A stretch of DNA of 64,000 nucleotides, from assembly GCF_001269345.1 (NCBI RefSeq), contig NZ_CXOP01000002.1:868853-932852 (forward strand), given 5' to 3'. A model generated the notes under the pieces. That model did no database searches and was not told where the DNA came from. It saw nothing but the letters and a program-made list of their open reading frames with translations. The translations under genes and the position numbers were made by a program. Shown here piece by piece: positions 1 to 8,994 of the stretch. This stretch comes from Limnohabitans sp. 2KL-27. GTDB lineage: Bacteria; Pseudomonadota; Gammaproteobacteria; Burkholderiales; Burkholderiaceae_C. Within the stretch, counting starts at the first letter, position 1. The number at the start of each line of letters is the position of its first letter.

Positions 1-1206
1 CCAGTCGTTGCCCAGGCCGCCCGCAAACTTGGACAGCAGAGCGTTTTCTTTGATCGACTCGTAAATGCCGTCCAGATCGTCGGGCACGGTGGTCAGGTAG
101 CAGCTGGAGAGTTGCGAACGCAAAGTGCCGCTGTTGAACAGCGTGGGTGTGGAAGACATGAAGTCGAACGAGGACAGGATCTCGTAAAACTCGATGGCAC
201 GGGCTTCGCGGTTGATTTCGTTGAGCGACAAGCCCATGGCCACGCGCATGAAGAAGGCCTGAGGCATCTCGATGCGGGTCTTGCGCACGTGCAGGAAGTA
301 GCGGTCATACAGAGTTTGCAGGCCCAGGTAATCAAACTGCAGATCGCGCTCGGGCTTGAGCGCTGCGGCCAGTTGCTTGAGGTCGAACTGGAGCAGTTTC
401 TCATCCAGCAGGTCGTTGTCCACGCCCTTTTTGATGAATTGCGGGAAGTAGTTGATGTACTCCTCGGCCATCTGGTCTTGCGTCACTTCCTTGCCCAGGA
501 TTTCTTTGGCGATGGTGTGCATCAGCAGACGGGCAGTGACGTAGGTGTAGTCCGGGTCTTTCTCGATCAGGGTGCGTGATGCGAGGATGGATGCTTTGTA
601 GACCTCTTCCATGGGCACGCCGTCATACAGGTTGCGCATGGTTTCAGCCACGATGGGCTCGGGGCTCACATCCTTGCCCAAGCCTGCGCAGGCATTGATC
701 ATCAGCGTTTTGAGGTAATCCAGGTCCAGTGCGACGCGTTGACCGCCATCGATCACGTGCAGACGTGGCTCGGCAGGTGTGGGCGCCACTTGCTGTTGTT
801 GCGCACGCTCTTGGGTGCGACGCTCACGGTAAAGCACATAGGCGCGTGCAACTTCGTGGTTGCTGCTGCGCATCAGGCCCAGCTCGACTTGGTCTTGGAC
901 GTCTTCGATGTGGAAGGTGCCGCCCCCGGGACGTGAACGGACCAAAGCGCGAACCACGTTTTGGGTCAATTCTTCGACCACTTCCCGCACGCTGGCAGAC
1001 GCTGCGCCTTGGGTGCCGTGTACCGCCAAAAACGCTTTCATCAGGGCAACGGCGATCTTGTTCGGTTCAAAGGGCACCACGGCGCCATTGCGGCGAATGA
1101 TCTGGTAATTGGCAAGTGCCTGCAAGCTGGGGAGGCTGCTTTGTCCAGCTTCAGGCTGGCGAATCAGGGCAGGTGATGGGGAGGCGATGTTCAGGGCTGA
1201 TTGCAT
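1..1206 (-). CDS. nrdA: Ribonucleoside-diphosphate reductase class I alpha subunit, 5' part (runs off window)
   Basis: This is the N-terminal 402 codons of the large subunit of class I ribonucleotide reductase, which makes deoxynucleotides for DNA synthesis. An ATP-cone allosteric domain lies near residues 30-120 (NYQIIRRNG, VPFEPNKIA). It is followed by the catalytic-barrel N-terminus, with the motif TPTLFNSGT and then SSCYL, whose Cys is the first of the redox pair. The frame is open to the window edge and ends in GGLGNDW. The ATG at 1206 is chosen because the family homology begins shortly after it. The C-terminus and nrdB should lie to the left, outside the window. Two NrdR boxes sit over its promoter. 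Confidence 0.95.
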   Translation of the reverse strand, partial: MQSALNIASPSPALIRQPEAGQSSLPSLQALANYQIIRRNGAVVPFEPNKIAVALMKAFLAVHGTQGAASASVREVVEELTQNVVRALVRSRPGGGTFHIEDVQDQVELGLMRSSNHEVARAYVLYRERRTQERAQQQQVAPTPAEPRLHVIDGGQRVALDLDYLKTLMINACAGLGKDVSPEPIVAETMRNLYDGVPMEEVYKASILASRTLIEKDPDYTYVTARLLMHTIAKEILGKEVTQDQMAEEYINYFPQFIKKGVDNDLLDEKLLQFDLKQLAAALKPERDLQFDYLGLQTLYDRYFLHVRKTRIEMPQAFFMRVAMGLSLNEINREARAIEFYEILSSFDFMSSTPTLFNSGTLRSQLSSCYLTTVPDDLDGIYESIKENALLSKFAGGLGNDW

Positions 1207-1293
1207 GGTTATTTCTTTGAATTTTGGTGATCTTGGGCTGTGAGACAAGACACTTGAACTGGCGTCTTGTTTAATTGTGAAAATTTGTAAGAG

Positions 1294-1341
1294 ACACTAT
1301 ATCTGGTGTCTGCCATCTACACAAGCCACTACAGGTAGTGT
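1294..1341 (-). promoter_or_regulatory. nrdA promoter with two tandem NrdR boxes
   Basis: Two 16-bp NrdR-box-like palindromes are present: acactatatctggtgt at 1294-1309 and ccactacaggtagtgt at 1326-1341. Their centres are exactly 32 bp apart, about three helical turns, the usual spacing of NrdR box pairs. On the minus strand a -10 element TATAGT (1301-1296) lies inside box 1, and a -35-like TTGTGT (1324-1319) lies 17 bp upstream, between the boxes. Bound NrdR would therefore cover the promoter. The box and promoter geometry is seen in the sequence; repression by NrdR is inferred from the family. Confidence 0.85.
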
Positions 1342-1631
1342 ACCGGCCTGTTTTATCAGTCAACTGGGAAGTGGGCCAAAAAATCCATGCGCCAGCGTTG
1401 GGGCTGCGATCTTTCACTTGCTGAAAAAAAGCCCGGGAAGGCCGGTTTTGACTGGTTTGCATGTGGCCGATTCAGGCCTGATGCGGCTTGCCAAGCAATT
1501 TTTGTTTTGAAAGCCTTGATTGACGCGATGCGCGTGATCGCAGTTGTCTCCCAAGTCCAAACCACCCGTCTCCTGGATGCTTGAGTTGGGGCCATGAAAA
1601 TATATTTTTTGCCTTGGGCGGCGAGGACGGA
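1342..1631. other. Intergenic stretch between nrdA promoter and ampD
   Basis: Together with the leader at 1207-1293 and the NrdR sites, this makes the only gene-free stretch longer than 300 bases. The leader contains a perfect 7-bp inverted repeat, ACAAGAC at 1245-1251 and GTCTTGT at 1264-1270. In 1342-1631 no open frame looks like a real protein. An AT-rich patch lies at about 1595-1615, just beyond the ampD stop codon, but no clear terminator hairpin was found. Confidence 0.5.
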
Positions 1632-2231
1632 TCAGGGAAACACCTGAGGCGGAAAATCCAACAGTTGCTGCAAACGCAGCCATTGGAAGCCCGGGCCCGG
1701 ATCCATTTTTCTGCCCGGCGCAATGTGTTCGTGCCCAGCCAGATGGGCGATGGGATAGTGGCGGCGGATATCCCCGCACAGTTGGGCCAGTTGTTGGTAT
1801 TGCGCGTCTTCGAAGGTGTCGCCTTCCAGACCTTCAAGTTCAATACCGATCGAGTCGTCGTTGCAGTGGGGCCGGCCCCTGTATTGGGACTGTCCGGCAT
1901 GCCATGCCCGGTCGTCGCAGCTGACAAATTGCCAAAGCGAGCCATCACGGCGGATGTAAAAGTGCGATGAGACTTCCAGCCCTCGGATGCTCTGGAAATA
2001 GGGATGGGCATCCCAATCGAGTTGGTTGGTGAACAGGCGCTGCACGCTGTCTCCGCCATATTGTCCGGGAGGCAGACTGATCGAGTGGATCACGATCAGG
2101 TCAATGCAGGCCCTTGCTGGCCGTGGCCCGAAATTGGGCGACCTCAGCCGTTGAGCATGTGCATGCCAGCCTTCTTGCCAAGTGGCAGGCGAGGTGTGGT
2201 CTGAATCAGGCACCCGCATGAATGCCATCAT
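1632..2231 (-). CDS. ampD: 1,6-anhydro-N-acetylmuramyl-L-alanine amidase AmpD
   Basis: This is a zinc amidase of the N-acetylmuramoyl-L-alanine amidase type 2 family. It removes the peptide from anhydro-muropeptides during cell-wall recycling in the cytoplasm, and in many bacteria it indirectly sets AmpC induction. The first zinc His is in IVIHSISLPPG. The acidic centre is IGIELEG, and the second His and the Asp ligand are in AGHEHIAPGRKMDPG. The length of about 199 residues is normal. Candidate ATGs occur at 2231, 2228 and 2219, none with a clear Shine-Dalgarno. I take the first because it lies just after the upstream stop codon. It appears to be the last gene of a three-gene minus-strand run. 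Confidence 0.93.
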   Translation of the reverse strand: MMAFMRVPDSDHTSPATWQEGWHAHAQRLRSPNFGPRPARACIDLIVIHSISLPPGQYGGDSVQRLFTNQLDWDAHPYFQSIRGLEVSSHFYIRRDGSLWQFVSCDDRAWHAGQSQYRGRPHCNDDSIGIELEGLEGDTFEDAQYQQLAQLCGDIRRHYPIAHLAGHEHIAPGRKMDPGPGFQWLRLQQLLDFPPQVFP

Positions 2232-2232
2232 T

Positions 2233-2469
2233 TCAGATGGGGTTGCGGTCTTGCGCTGCAGTCCGATGCTCGGTGCTGCAGTAAAGCCCTTTTTGGCCTG
2301 ACACCGCTTCTTCTTGCGGCAGATGAATCCCGCAATGGGCACAGGTGACCATTTCCGAGGGCGTCGGAGCCTTTGGGGTGGATGGCGGCTTGTCCTGTTT
2401 TGCCACTTTGCCGCGCTTGATCGCCCAGATGACCAACAAAACCACCAACAGCAAAAACAGATATTTCAT
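2233..2469 (-). CDS. Small membrane-anchored zinc-ribbon-like protein (PP0621 family)
   Basis: This 78-residue protein has one N-terminal membrane helix (MKYLFLLLVVLLVIW), a short basic linker, and a C-terminal metal-binding-looking module with CAHCG followed by YCSTEH. That arrangement matches the small PP0621-type proteins of unknown function found beside ampD and ccsA-like genes. Its start overlaps the stop of the upstream CcsA-like gene by 4 bases (ATGA), so translation is probably coupled. It may act with its membrane-protein neighbour; that is a guess from context only. Confidence 0.8.
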   Translation of the reverse strand: MKYLFLLLVVLLVIWAIKRGKVAKQDKPPSTPKAPTPSEMVTCAHCGIHLPQEEAVSGQKGLYCSTEHRTAAQDRNPI

Positions 2470-3269
2470 CCCATGCGCCCCAGCAAGACTTCCATGACAA
2501 ATCGGGAACCTGCATAAGACAGGAGCAACAAACTCGCGCCGATGTAGAGCACCCGCACGGCCCGGCGACCTCGCCAGCCCCATTGGCTGCGGCCCAAAAG
2601 CAAGACGGCAAATGTCAACCAGGACAGCATGGCAAAAATGGTTTTGTGGTCCCACCGCCAGCGGCCTTGTCCCTGTCCATAAAGCGCATCACCAAACAAA
2701 ATGCCCGCCACCAAGGTGGCGGTCAGCAAAACAAAACCGGCCAGCACGAAACGGAAGGTCAGGCGCTCCAGCGTCAAGAGTGGCACGCCACTGCTCGCGT
2801 CATGGGCTTGCCGAATATCCCGTTCAGCGCGGGTCATCATCCAGGCGTGCGCCACGGCTGCACCAAACATGCCGTAAGCAGACAAACCCAAAGCCCAATG
2901 CAAGGGCAACCAAGCCGAAGCTTGCGCTGACAGGGGGGTGCCCGGGAAAAACCAGGCCAGAACGACGGCGATGGCCCCCAAACTGCCCATGGCCCAGCGG
3001 GCTTTGAATTTGGGGAAAAACTGACTCTCTAATATATAAGCGCTCACCACCAGCCAAGCGGTCACCGAAATCGCTGGTGCAAAGCCGAAGTGGACAGGGC
3101 CGACCAGCAAGCTCAAGAGCGCTAGGGCATGCGCGGCCCAAGCGAGCCACAACAGGCGACGTGCTTGCGTGTGTGTCAGCCGCTCTCCCGCCAAGGCTGG
3201 CAGGCCATAGGCCAACGCCGCCAGCACGGTGGCGGGCAGCATCCAAAATGGGGGACTCGCTAAAATCAT
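2466..3269 (-). CDS. CcsA/YpjD-type cytochrome c assembly membrane protein
   Basis: This is an integral inner-membrane protein of 267 residues with about eight hydrophobic helices. It carries the family signature near residues 205-235: a Trp-rich WRWDHKTIFAMLSW segment followed by a basic loop. Relatives in the CcsA/HemX superfamily handle haem in cytochrome c biogenesis, but the YpjD-like branch beside ffh has no firmly assigned role. It is divergent from ffh, a common arrangement in proteobacteria. Its ATG at 3269 overlaps an AT-rich taaaat element (3261-3266) that may belong to the ffh promoter. Confidence 0.88.
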   Translation of the reverse strand: MILASPPFWMLPATVLAALAYGLPALAGERLTHTQARRLLWLAWAAHALALLSLLVGPVHFGFAPAISVTAWLVVSAYILESQFFPKFKARWAMGSLGAIAVVLAWFFPGTPLSAQASAWLPLHWALGLSAYGMFGAAVAHAWMMTRAERDIRQAHDASSGVPLLTLERLTFRFVLAGFVLLTATLVAGILFGDALYGQGQGRWRWDHKTIFAMLSWLTFAVLLLGRSQWGWRGRRAVRVLYIGASLLLLSYAGSRFVMEVLLGRMG

Positions 3270-3347
3270 GACACCGAGTTTAGCCTTTCAGGCGCTGCCG
3301 CTGGGGCGGTGCCAACAAGCTGGACCGGAAAATTCTGGATTTTCCCC

Positions 3348-4730
3348 ATGGCCTCCGCCCTGACCGACAAACTCTCACGCCTCGTCAAGACCCTCAGCGG
3401 ACAGGCCCGCATCACCGAATCCAACGTGGCCGACATGCTGCGCGAGGTGCGCATGGCCTTGCTCGAAGCCGACGTGGCCCTGCCGGTGGTGCGCGATTTC
3501 ATTGCCCGCGTGAAGGAAAAAGCCTTGGGCCAGGAGGTCATGGGTTCTTTGAAGCCTGGCCAAGCCCTGGTGGGGGTGGTCAACCGCGAATTGGCCGCCA
3601 CCATGGGCGAGGGCGTGTCGGACATCAACCTGGCCGCGCAGCCGCCCGCCGTGATCCTGATGGCCGGTTTGCAAGGTGCCGGTAAAACCACCACCACCGC
3701 CAAGCTGGCCAAGCACCTGATTGAAAAGCGCAAGAAAAAAGTGCTGACGGTCTCGGGTGACGTCTACCGACCCGCCGCCATTGAGCAGCTCAAAACCGTG
3801 ACCGCACAAGCTGGGGCCGAGTGGTTTCCCAGCTCACCCGACCAAAAGCCGATCGACATCGCCCGCGCCGCCATCGACTACGCCCGCAAGCACTTCTTTG
3901 ACGTGCTGCTGGTCGACACCGCCGGTCGCTTGGCCATTGACGAAGCCTTGATGGCCGAAATCAAGTCGCTGCACGCTGAACTCAAGCCGGTTGAAACCCT
4001 GTTCGTGGTCGACGCCATGCAGGGCCAGGACGCGGCCAACACCGCCAAGGCCTTCAGCGACGCGCTGTCCTTGACAGGCATCGTGCTCACCAAGCTCGAT
4101 GGCGACTCACGCGGTGGAGCAGCCCTGTCGGTGCGCCAGATCACGGGCGTGCCGATCAAGTTTGCCGGTACCAGCGAGAAAATTGACGGTCTGGAGGTGT
4201 TTGACGCCGAGCGCCACGCCGGGCGCATTCTGGGCATGGGCGACATCGTGGCCCTGGTCGAGCAGGTCACCGCTGGCGTGGACATGGAGGCCGCGCAAAA
4301 GCTGGCCGCCAAGGTCAAGAGCGGGGGCGGGTTTGATCTGAATGACTTTTTGGCCCAGATCCAGCAGATGAAACAAATGGGCGGCTTGTCGAGTCTGATG
4401 GACAAATTGCCCAGTCAGCTGACGGCCAAGGCCGGTTCCATGGACATGGACAAGGTCGAAAAAGACATTGGCCGCAAGCAAGGCATCATCCACAGCATGA
4501 CGCCGCAAGAGCGGAGAAAGCCAGAGCTGATCAAAGCCACCCGCAAGCGCCGCATTGCGGCGGGGGCTGGTGTTCAGGTGCAGGACGTCAACCGCATGCT
4601 CAAAGAATTTGAGCAGATGCAGGACATGATGAAAAAAATGTCTGGCGGCGGGATGATGAAGATGATGAAACGCATGGGTGCCATGAAAGGCATGATGGGC
4701 GGCGGTGGCTTTCCTGGCATGCCGCGCTGA
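3348..4730 (+). CDS. ffh: Signal recognition particle GTPase Ffh (SRP54)
   Basis: This is the protein component of the bacterial SRP, which binds 4.5S RNA and signal sequences and delivers ribosomes to FtsY. Its 460 residues hold an N helical bundle (1-95), a G domain with P-loop GLQGAGKTTTTAKLA, DTAGRL and TKLDGDSRGG, and a C-terminal M domain with the RNA-binding helix followed by a very Met-rich tail (MKKMSGGGMMKMMKRMG). The ATG at 3348 is preferred over the in-frame ATG at 3309 because MASALTDKLSR is the usual Ffh N-terminus. Confidence 0.97.
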   Translation: MASALTDKLSRLVKTLSGQARITESNVADMLREVRMALLEADVALPVVRDFIARVKEKALGQEVMGSLKPGQALVGVVNRELAATMGEGVSDINLAAQPPAVILMAGLQGAGKTTTTAKLAKHLIEKRKKKVLTVSGDVYRPAAIEQLKTVTAQAGAEWFPSSPDQKPIDIARAAIDYARKHFFDVLLVDTAGRLAIDEALMAEIKSLHAELKPVETLFVVDAMQGQDAANTAKAFSDALSLTGIVLTKLDGDSRGGAALSVRQITGVPIKFAGTSEKIDGLEVFDAERHAGRILGMGDIVALVEQVTAGVDMEAAQKLAAKVKSGGGFDLNDFLAQIQQMKQMGGLSSLMDKLPSQLTAKAGSMDMDKVEKDIGRKQGIIHSMTPQERRKPELIKATRKRRIAAGAGVQVQDVNRMLKEFEQMQDMMKKMSGGGMMKMMKRMGAMKGMMGGGGFPGMPR

Positions 4731-4750
4731 TCTTCACAGCACAACAGCGG

Positions 4751-5143
4751 ATGACGCTTCTCTTCATTTACGGCACGCTCATGCCTGGACTTCGGCTCCA
4801 AGCTGAAATGCAGGGCGCCCGTTTTTTGGGGGCAGCTCAGGTGCCCGGTCGTTTGGTCGATCTGGGACGCTATCCCGGTTTCGTTCAAGGCGAGGGATTG
4901 GTGACGGGGGAGGTCTATGCGGTCGATGACGCGCACCTGGCCCGTCTGGATGGGGTGGAGGGCGTGGCGCCCGGTGACCGCGCCGCATCACACTACTGGC
5001 GCGAAGTGGTCACGGTGACGGGCGGCCCGATGCAAGGCCAGCCGGTACAAACCTATGTGTACAACCGCCCTGTGGATGGCTGCACAGCCATCGCGCACGG
5101 GGACTACCGCCGCTACATCCGAGAGGTCGGGCGCGAATCTTGA
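4751..5143 (+). CDS. Gamma-glutamylcyclotransferase-like (AIG2/YtfP) protein
   Basis: This 130-residue protein of the gamma-glutamylcyclotransferase fold begins with the diagnostic FIYGTLMPG substrate-loop motif. It continues with GRLVDLGRYPGFV and GEVYAVDDAHLARLDGVEG, where the family places its catalytic acid. Members act on gamma-glutamyl amines or peptides, but the substrate here is not known. It follows ffh by 20 bases and may be read from the same transcript. A 6-bp perfect stem (GCCCAC/GTGGGC, 5159-5174) lies between its end and the convergent miaB gene, with no T run. Confidence 0.85.
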   Translation: MTLLFIYGTLMPGLRLQAEMQGARFLGAAQVPGRLVDLGRYPGFVQGEGLVTGEVYAVDDAHLARLDGVEGVAPGDRAASHYWREVVTVTGGPMQGQPVQTYVYNRPVDGCTAIAHGDYRRYIREVGRES

Positions 5144-5183
5144 GTGTCATGCGCGGCTGCCCACCCCTGTGGGCGATTCATGG

Positions 5184-6521
5184 TCAATCCCGGATCACCA
5201 GCTCACCGCGCAGCGAGTGCGACAGGCCTTGCGTGATGCGCACATCGGCCATCTGACCGATCAGGCGGTCCATGTTTGGGCCGCCGGGGAAGTTGACCAC
5301 GCGGTTGCACTCGGTGCGCCCAGCCAACTCGGTCGCGTCCTTGCGGGAAGGGCGCTCGACCAAAATGCGTTGCACCGTGCCGACGCGGTGGTCACCGATG
5401 CGCTGCACGTTCTCTTCGATGGTCGCTTGCAGGTGGTGCAGTCGGCGCAATTTCACCTCGTGCGGCGTGTCGTCGTGCAGGTTGGCCGCTGGCGTGCCCG
5501 GGCGGGGGCTGAAGATAAAACTGAAGCTGGTGTCAAAACCCACATCGGTGATCAGCTTCATCATCTTGTTGAAGTCGTCCTCGGTCTCGCCGGGGAAGCC
5601 CACGATGAAATCGCTGCTGAGCGACAGGTCAGGGCGGATCGCCCGCAGCTTGCGGATGGTGCTCTTGTATTCCATGGCGGTGTAGCCGCGCTTCATGGCC
5701 ATCAAAATGCGGTCCGAGCCGTGCTGCACCGGTAAGTGCAAATGGCTCACCAGTTTGGGGATCTTTTCATAAGCGTCGATCAGGCGCTGTGTGAATTCAT
5801 TGGGGTGGCTGGTCACATAGCGGATGCGCTCGATGCCTGGCATGTCTGCCACGTATTCCAGCAGCAGCGCAAAGTCGGCAATGTCTGAGGTGCAGCCCAT
5901 CTTGCCCCGGTAGGCGTTCACGTTTTGGCCCAGCAGGGTGATCTCTTTCACGCCCTGGGCGGCCAACCCGGCCACCTCGACCAGCACATCGTCAAACGGG
6001 CGAGAAACTTCTTCGCCCCGGGTGTAGGGCACCACGCAGTAGCTGCAATATTTGCTGCAGCCTTCCATGATCGACACAAAGGCCGTCGCGCCGTCCACCT
6101 TGGCGGGTGGCAGGTGGTCAAACTTTTCAATCTCGGGGAAGCTGATGTCCACTTGCGGGCGCTGCTTGCGCTCGCGTTCGGCCAGCAGCTCCGGCAGGCG
6201 GTGCAGGGTCTGTGGGCCAAACACCACGTCCACGTAGGGCGCCCGCTTGATGATCTCGGCGCCTTCCTGGCTGGCCACGCAGCCGCCCACGCCAATCAGC
6301 ACGCCCTTGGCTTTGAGGTGCTGCACCCGCCCCAGATCGCTGAACACTTTTTCTTGCGCCTTCTCGCGCACCGAGCAGGTGTTGAACAAGATCAGATCGG
6401 CCTCGTCCACGTCCTGCGTAGGCACATAGCCTTGGGCCGCGCCCAGCACATCGGCCATCTTGTCCGAGTCGTACTCGTTCATCTGGCAGCCAAACGTTTT
6501 GATGAAGACCTTCTTGCTCAT
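5184..6521 (-). CDS. miaB: tRNA-2-methylthio-N6-isopentenyladenosine synthase MiaB
   Basis: This radical-SAM methylthiotransferase adds the 2-methylthio group to N6-isopentenyl-A37 of tRNAs reading U-starting codons. Its 445 residues show the N-terminal UPF0004 domain ([15 protein letters not shown]) with its cluster cysteines, the radical-SAM triad [15 protein letters not shown] near residue 155, and a C-terminal TRAM domain. Both the length and the start at [11 protein letters not shown] are standard. It is read alone on the minus strand. Confidence 0.97.
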   Translation of the reverse strand: MSKKVFIKTFGCQMNEYDSDKMADVLGAAQGYVPTQDVDEADLILFNTCSVREKAQEKVFSDLGRVQHLKAKGVLIGVGGCVASQEGAEIIKRAPYVDVVFGPQTLHRLPELLAERERKQRPQVDISFPEIEKFDHLPPAKVDGATAFVSIMEGCSKYCSYCVVPYTRGEEVSRPFDDVLVEVAGLAAQGVKEITLLGQNVNAYRGKMGCTSDIADFALLLEYVADMPGIERIRYVTSHPNEFTQRLIDAYEKIPKLVSHLHLPVQHGSDRILMAMKRGYTAMEYKSTIRKLRAIRPDLSLSSDFIVGFPGETEDDFNKMMKLITDVGFDTSFSFIFSPRPGTPAANLHDDTPHEVKLRRLHHLQATIEENVQRIGDHRVGTVQRILVERPSRKDATELAGRTECNRVVNFPGGPNMDRLIGQMADVRITQGLSHSLRGELVIRD

Positions 6522-6672
6522 GCGGCCTCCACGGAGGTCATGGGTTCAAGGCAAAGCAGAGCATGCCCGCGAAGGGCCAAAGTGCAGCGGTTCATGGTGT
6601 AGATCCAGAGGCTGTTGGGAAAAGCGCTGGGGGCGCCGCAGGAGAGGGATTATCGCAGTCGGAGCCCGCAGC

Positions 6673-7296
6673 TCAGTTTTCGGCGCCCTCGGCCGCCTTC
6701 GGCCTGAAAAACATCGGATACGCCCTTTGCACCGTCGGGCTGTCATACGCCCAGCTGTGGCATTGGCCCAGGTGGTACGGCGGTTTGGTGACTTCAGGGT
6801 GGGGCTGGCCGGCCTGTTCGCGGCGCTGCCATTGGCCTGCGGGCAGGGTTTGGTAGGCCGCGGTGGCCATGTTGAACAGCAACTCGCGCAGGTGGGTGCA
6901 GCCTTGGGTGCCGCCCACGTGCTCGTTGATGACTTTGCGCCAGCCCGGGCCCATGGTTTGCCCGATCAGTGTGTGCATGCCGTGCGGTGCGCCCGCGCAT
7001 TCGGGGTGGGGGATGTCGTCCATGGCGGTCACGATGTCTTGGATGACCATTTTGTTGTTCAGCGTGACGCGGATTTTCAAGCCGTGGATCGGTTCGTTGG
7101 CCGGAAAGGGCCGCTCATTGGGGACCGAAAAACCATAGGTTTTCACGTCGGTCAGTTCGGCTTCGATGTCCCACAGGCCGTCTTCGCGGTCATAGCCCTG
7201 GTAAACCACGGTTCGCGTATGTGACAGTTTTCGGGGGGATGCTGGGGGTAGTGCCAATGGATTTCTCGCGGGTCTGGTGTTCAATCTCCCGATCAT
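6673..7296 (-). CDS. DUF2889 family protein
   Basis: This is a conserved protein of about 207 residues and unknown function. The conserved stretch starts at SHTRTVVYQGYDREDG and includes AELTDVKTYGF, LNNKMVIQDIVTAMDDIPHPEC and GCTHLRELLFNMATAA. The His/Cys-containing motifs are typical of DUF2889. The start at 7296 gives a short N-terminal extension; a Leu start nearer the domain is possible. The same frame stays open far upstream into the divergent synthetase gene, but that part is a shadow. DUF2889 genes often sit beside acyl-CoA synthetase or aromatic catabolism genes, and here the neighbour is a divergent synthetase 21 bp away. Confidence 0.85.
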   Translation of the reverse strand: MIGRLNTRPARNPLALPPASPRKLSHTRTVVYQGYDREDGLWDIEAELTDVKTYGFSVPNERPFPANEPIHGLKIRVTLNNKMVIQDIVTAMDDIPHPECAGAPHGMHTLIGQTMGPGWRKVINEHVGGTQGCTHLRELLFNMATAAYQTLPAGQWQRREQAGQPHPEVTKPPYHLGQCHSWAYDSPTVQRAYPMFFRPKAAEGAEN

Positions 7297-7317
7297 ATCG
7301 ATGCAGGAGCCCAAGAC

Positions 7318-8889
7318 ATGTCGCACGAAGCCCCAACCGCTGTTCACCCCGCTGTTCGCCGCCAGACCATCGCCGATGCCTTGCGTCGCACCGCCATCCG
7401 CTTGCCCAGCAAAACCGGCATCGTGTGCGGTGCCACCACCTGGACCTATGCCGAGTTCGATGCGCTGGTGAGCCGCCTGGCCGCAGGCCTGGCCAGCGTG
7501 GGCGTGGCCGAGGGCGACAAGGTGGCGGTGCTGGCGCGCAATTCGCACGGTTTTGCCGCGCTGCGCTTTGCGCTGGCCCGCCGTGGCGCGGTCATGGTGC
7601 CGATCAATTTCATGCTCAAGGCCGAAGAGGTGGCCTTCATCTTGCGCCACGCGGGTGCCCAGTTTTTGGCCACGGACAGCGGCCTGGCCGAGCTGGCGCA
7701 GGCTGCGGCCAAACTGGATACGAAAGTTCAGCAGTTCATCTGGCTGCCGTCCGAAGACCCGAGCCAGCCCGTGCCGGGCATGCACAGTTTTGACACATTG
7801 GCCGCGTGCCCCGATGCGCTGCCCGATGTGCAGCTGGGCAGCTATGACGTGGCGCAAATCGTCTACACCAGCGGCACCGAGTCCTCGCCCAAAGGTGCGC
7901 AGCTCACGCACGACGCGGTCATGTGGCAGTACGTTAGCTGCGTGATCGACGCCGAAATCGCCGAGGCCGACGTGGCCCTGCACGCGCTGCCGCTGTACCA
8001 CTGCGCCCAGCTCGATGTGTTTTTTGGCCCGGCCATTTACATGGGCAGCACCAACGTCATCACGGCCAAACCTACGCCCGACAACCTGCTGCCCATGCTT
8101 GAAAAGTTCGGTATCACCAGTTTCTTTGCGCCGCCCACGGTCTGGATCGCGCTGCTGCGTTCGCCGCTGATGGATGCGGGCAAGCTCTCCAAGCTGGCCA
8201 AGGGCTACTACGGCGCATCGATCATGCCGGTCGAGGTGCTCAAGGAACTGGCCGCGCGCCTGCCCAAGGTGAGGCTGTGGAATCTGTATGGCCAAACCGA
8301 AATCGCGCCTCTGGCCACGATGCTGGGCCCAGAGGACCAGCTGCGCAAACTGGGTTCATGCGGTAAAGCGGTGCGCAACGTCGAGACCCGTGTGGTGAAC
8401 GACGACATGCAGGATGTGGCCGTGGGTGAGGTGGGTGAGATCGTGCACCGCTCGCCGCACCTGATGCTGGGCTATTTCCATGATGACGAGCGCACCCGAG
8501 CCTCGTTTGAAGGCGACTGGTTCCACAGCGGCGATTTGGGGGTCATCGACGAGGAGGGCTATATCTCGGTGGTGGACCGCAAGAAGGACATGATCAAGTC
8601 CGGTGGGGAAAACGTGGCCAGCCGCGAGGTCGAGGAAATGATTTACCGCTTGCCGCAGGTGAGCGAAGTGGCAGTGATCGGGCTGCCCGACCCCAAGTGG
8701 GTCGAAGCCGTGACGGCGGTGGTGGTGGTCAAGGTCGGGCAAACGCTGGACGAGGCCGCCGTGATCGCGCACTGCGCCCAACACATGGCGGGTTTCAAGA
8801 CGCCCAAACGCGTGGTCTTCACCGATGCGCTGCCCAAGAACCCCAGCGGCAAACTGCTCAAGCGCGATTTACGGGTGCGCTACGCGTGA
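7318..8889 (+). CDS. AMP-forming acyl-CoA synthetase
   Basis: This 523-residue ANL-family adenylate-forming enzyme activates a carboxylic acid to acyl-AMP and then acyl-CoA. The P-loop-like motif is YTSGTESSPKGA (residues about 180-191). The A5 motif is LYGQTEIAP, the A7 motif SGDLGVIDEEGY, the hinge DRKKDMIKSGGENV, and the C-terminal catalytic Lys is in NPSGKLLKRDLR. The exact acid is not predictable; medium-chain and branched acids are typical of this clade. It lies 169 bases upstream of the GntR gene in the same direction, so it could belong functionally to the catabolic cluster, though no overlap ties it in. Confidence 0.9.
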   Translation: MSHEAPTAVHPAVRRQTIADALRRTAIRLPSKTGIVCGATTWTYAEFDALVSRLAAGLASVGVAEGDKVAVLARNSHGFAALRFALARRGAVMVPINFMLKAEEVAFILRHAGAQFLATDSGLAELAQAAAKLDTKVQQFIWLPSEDPSQPVPGMHSFDTLAACPDALPDVQLGSYDVAQIVYTSGTESSPKGAQLTHDAVMWQYVSCVIDAEIAEADVALHALPLYHCAQLDVFFGPAIYMGSTNVITAKPTPDNLLPMLEKFGITSFFAPPTVWIALLRSPLMDAGKLSKLAKGYYGASIMPVEVLKELAARLPKVRLWNLYGQTEIAPLATMLGPEDQLRKLGSCGKAVRNVETRVVNDDMQDVAVGEVGEIVHRSPHLMLGYFHDDERTRASFEGDWFHSGDLGVIDEEGYISVVDRKKDMIKSGGENVASREVEEMIYRLPQVSEVAVIGLPDPKWVEAVTAVVVVKVGQTLDEAAVIAHCAQHMAGFKTPKRVVFTDALPKNPSGKLLKRDLRVRYA

Positions 8890-8994
8890 CACAGACTGCC
8901 GCGTCGCTGCGCTCCTCGCAGTGACAGGAAAAATCAGCGATCGCGCGATTCGCAGCAAGCATGGCTCATAACCAAGGGAAATCCCTGATCAAAT

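Noticed and set aside
5159..5174. Rho-independent terminator between the gamma-glutamylcyclotransferase-like gene and miaB
   Set aside because: The stem GCCCAC/GTGGGC is perfect but only 6 bp long and has no T run on either strand.
7297..8295. Long minus-strand frame that extends the DUF2889 gene to 540 residues
   Set aside because: The extension is exactly antisense to the acyl-CoA synthetase gene, has His/Gln/Arg-rich composition without domains, and the DUF2889 homology starts only near 7260.
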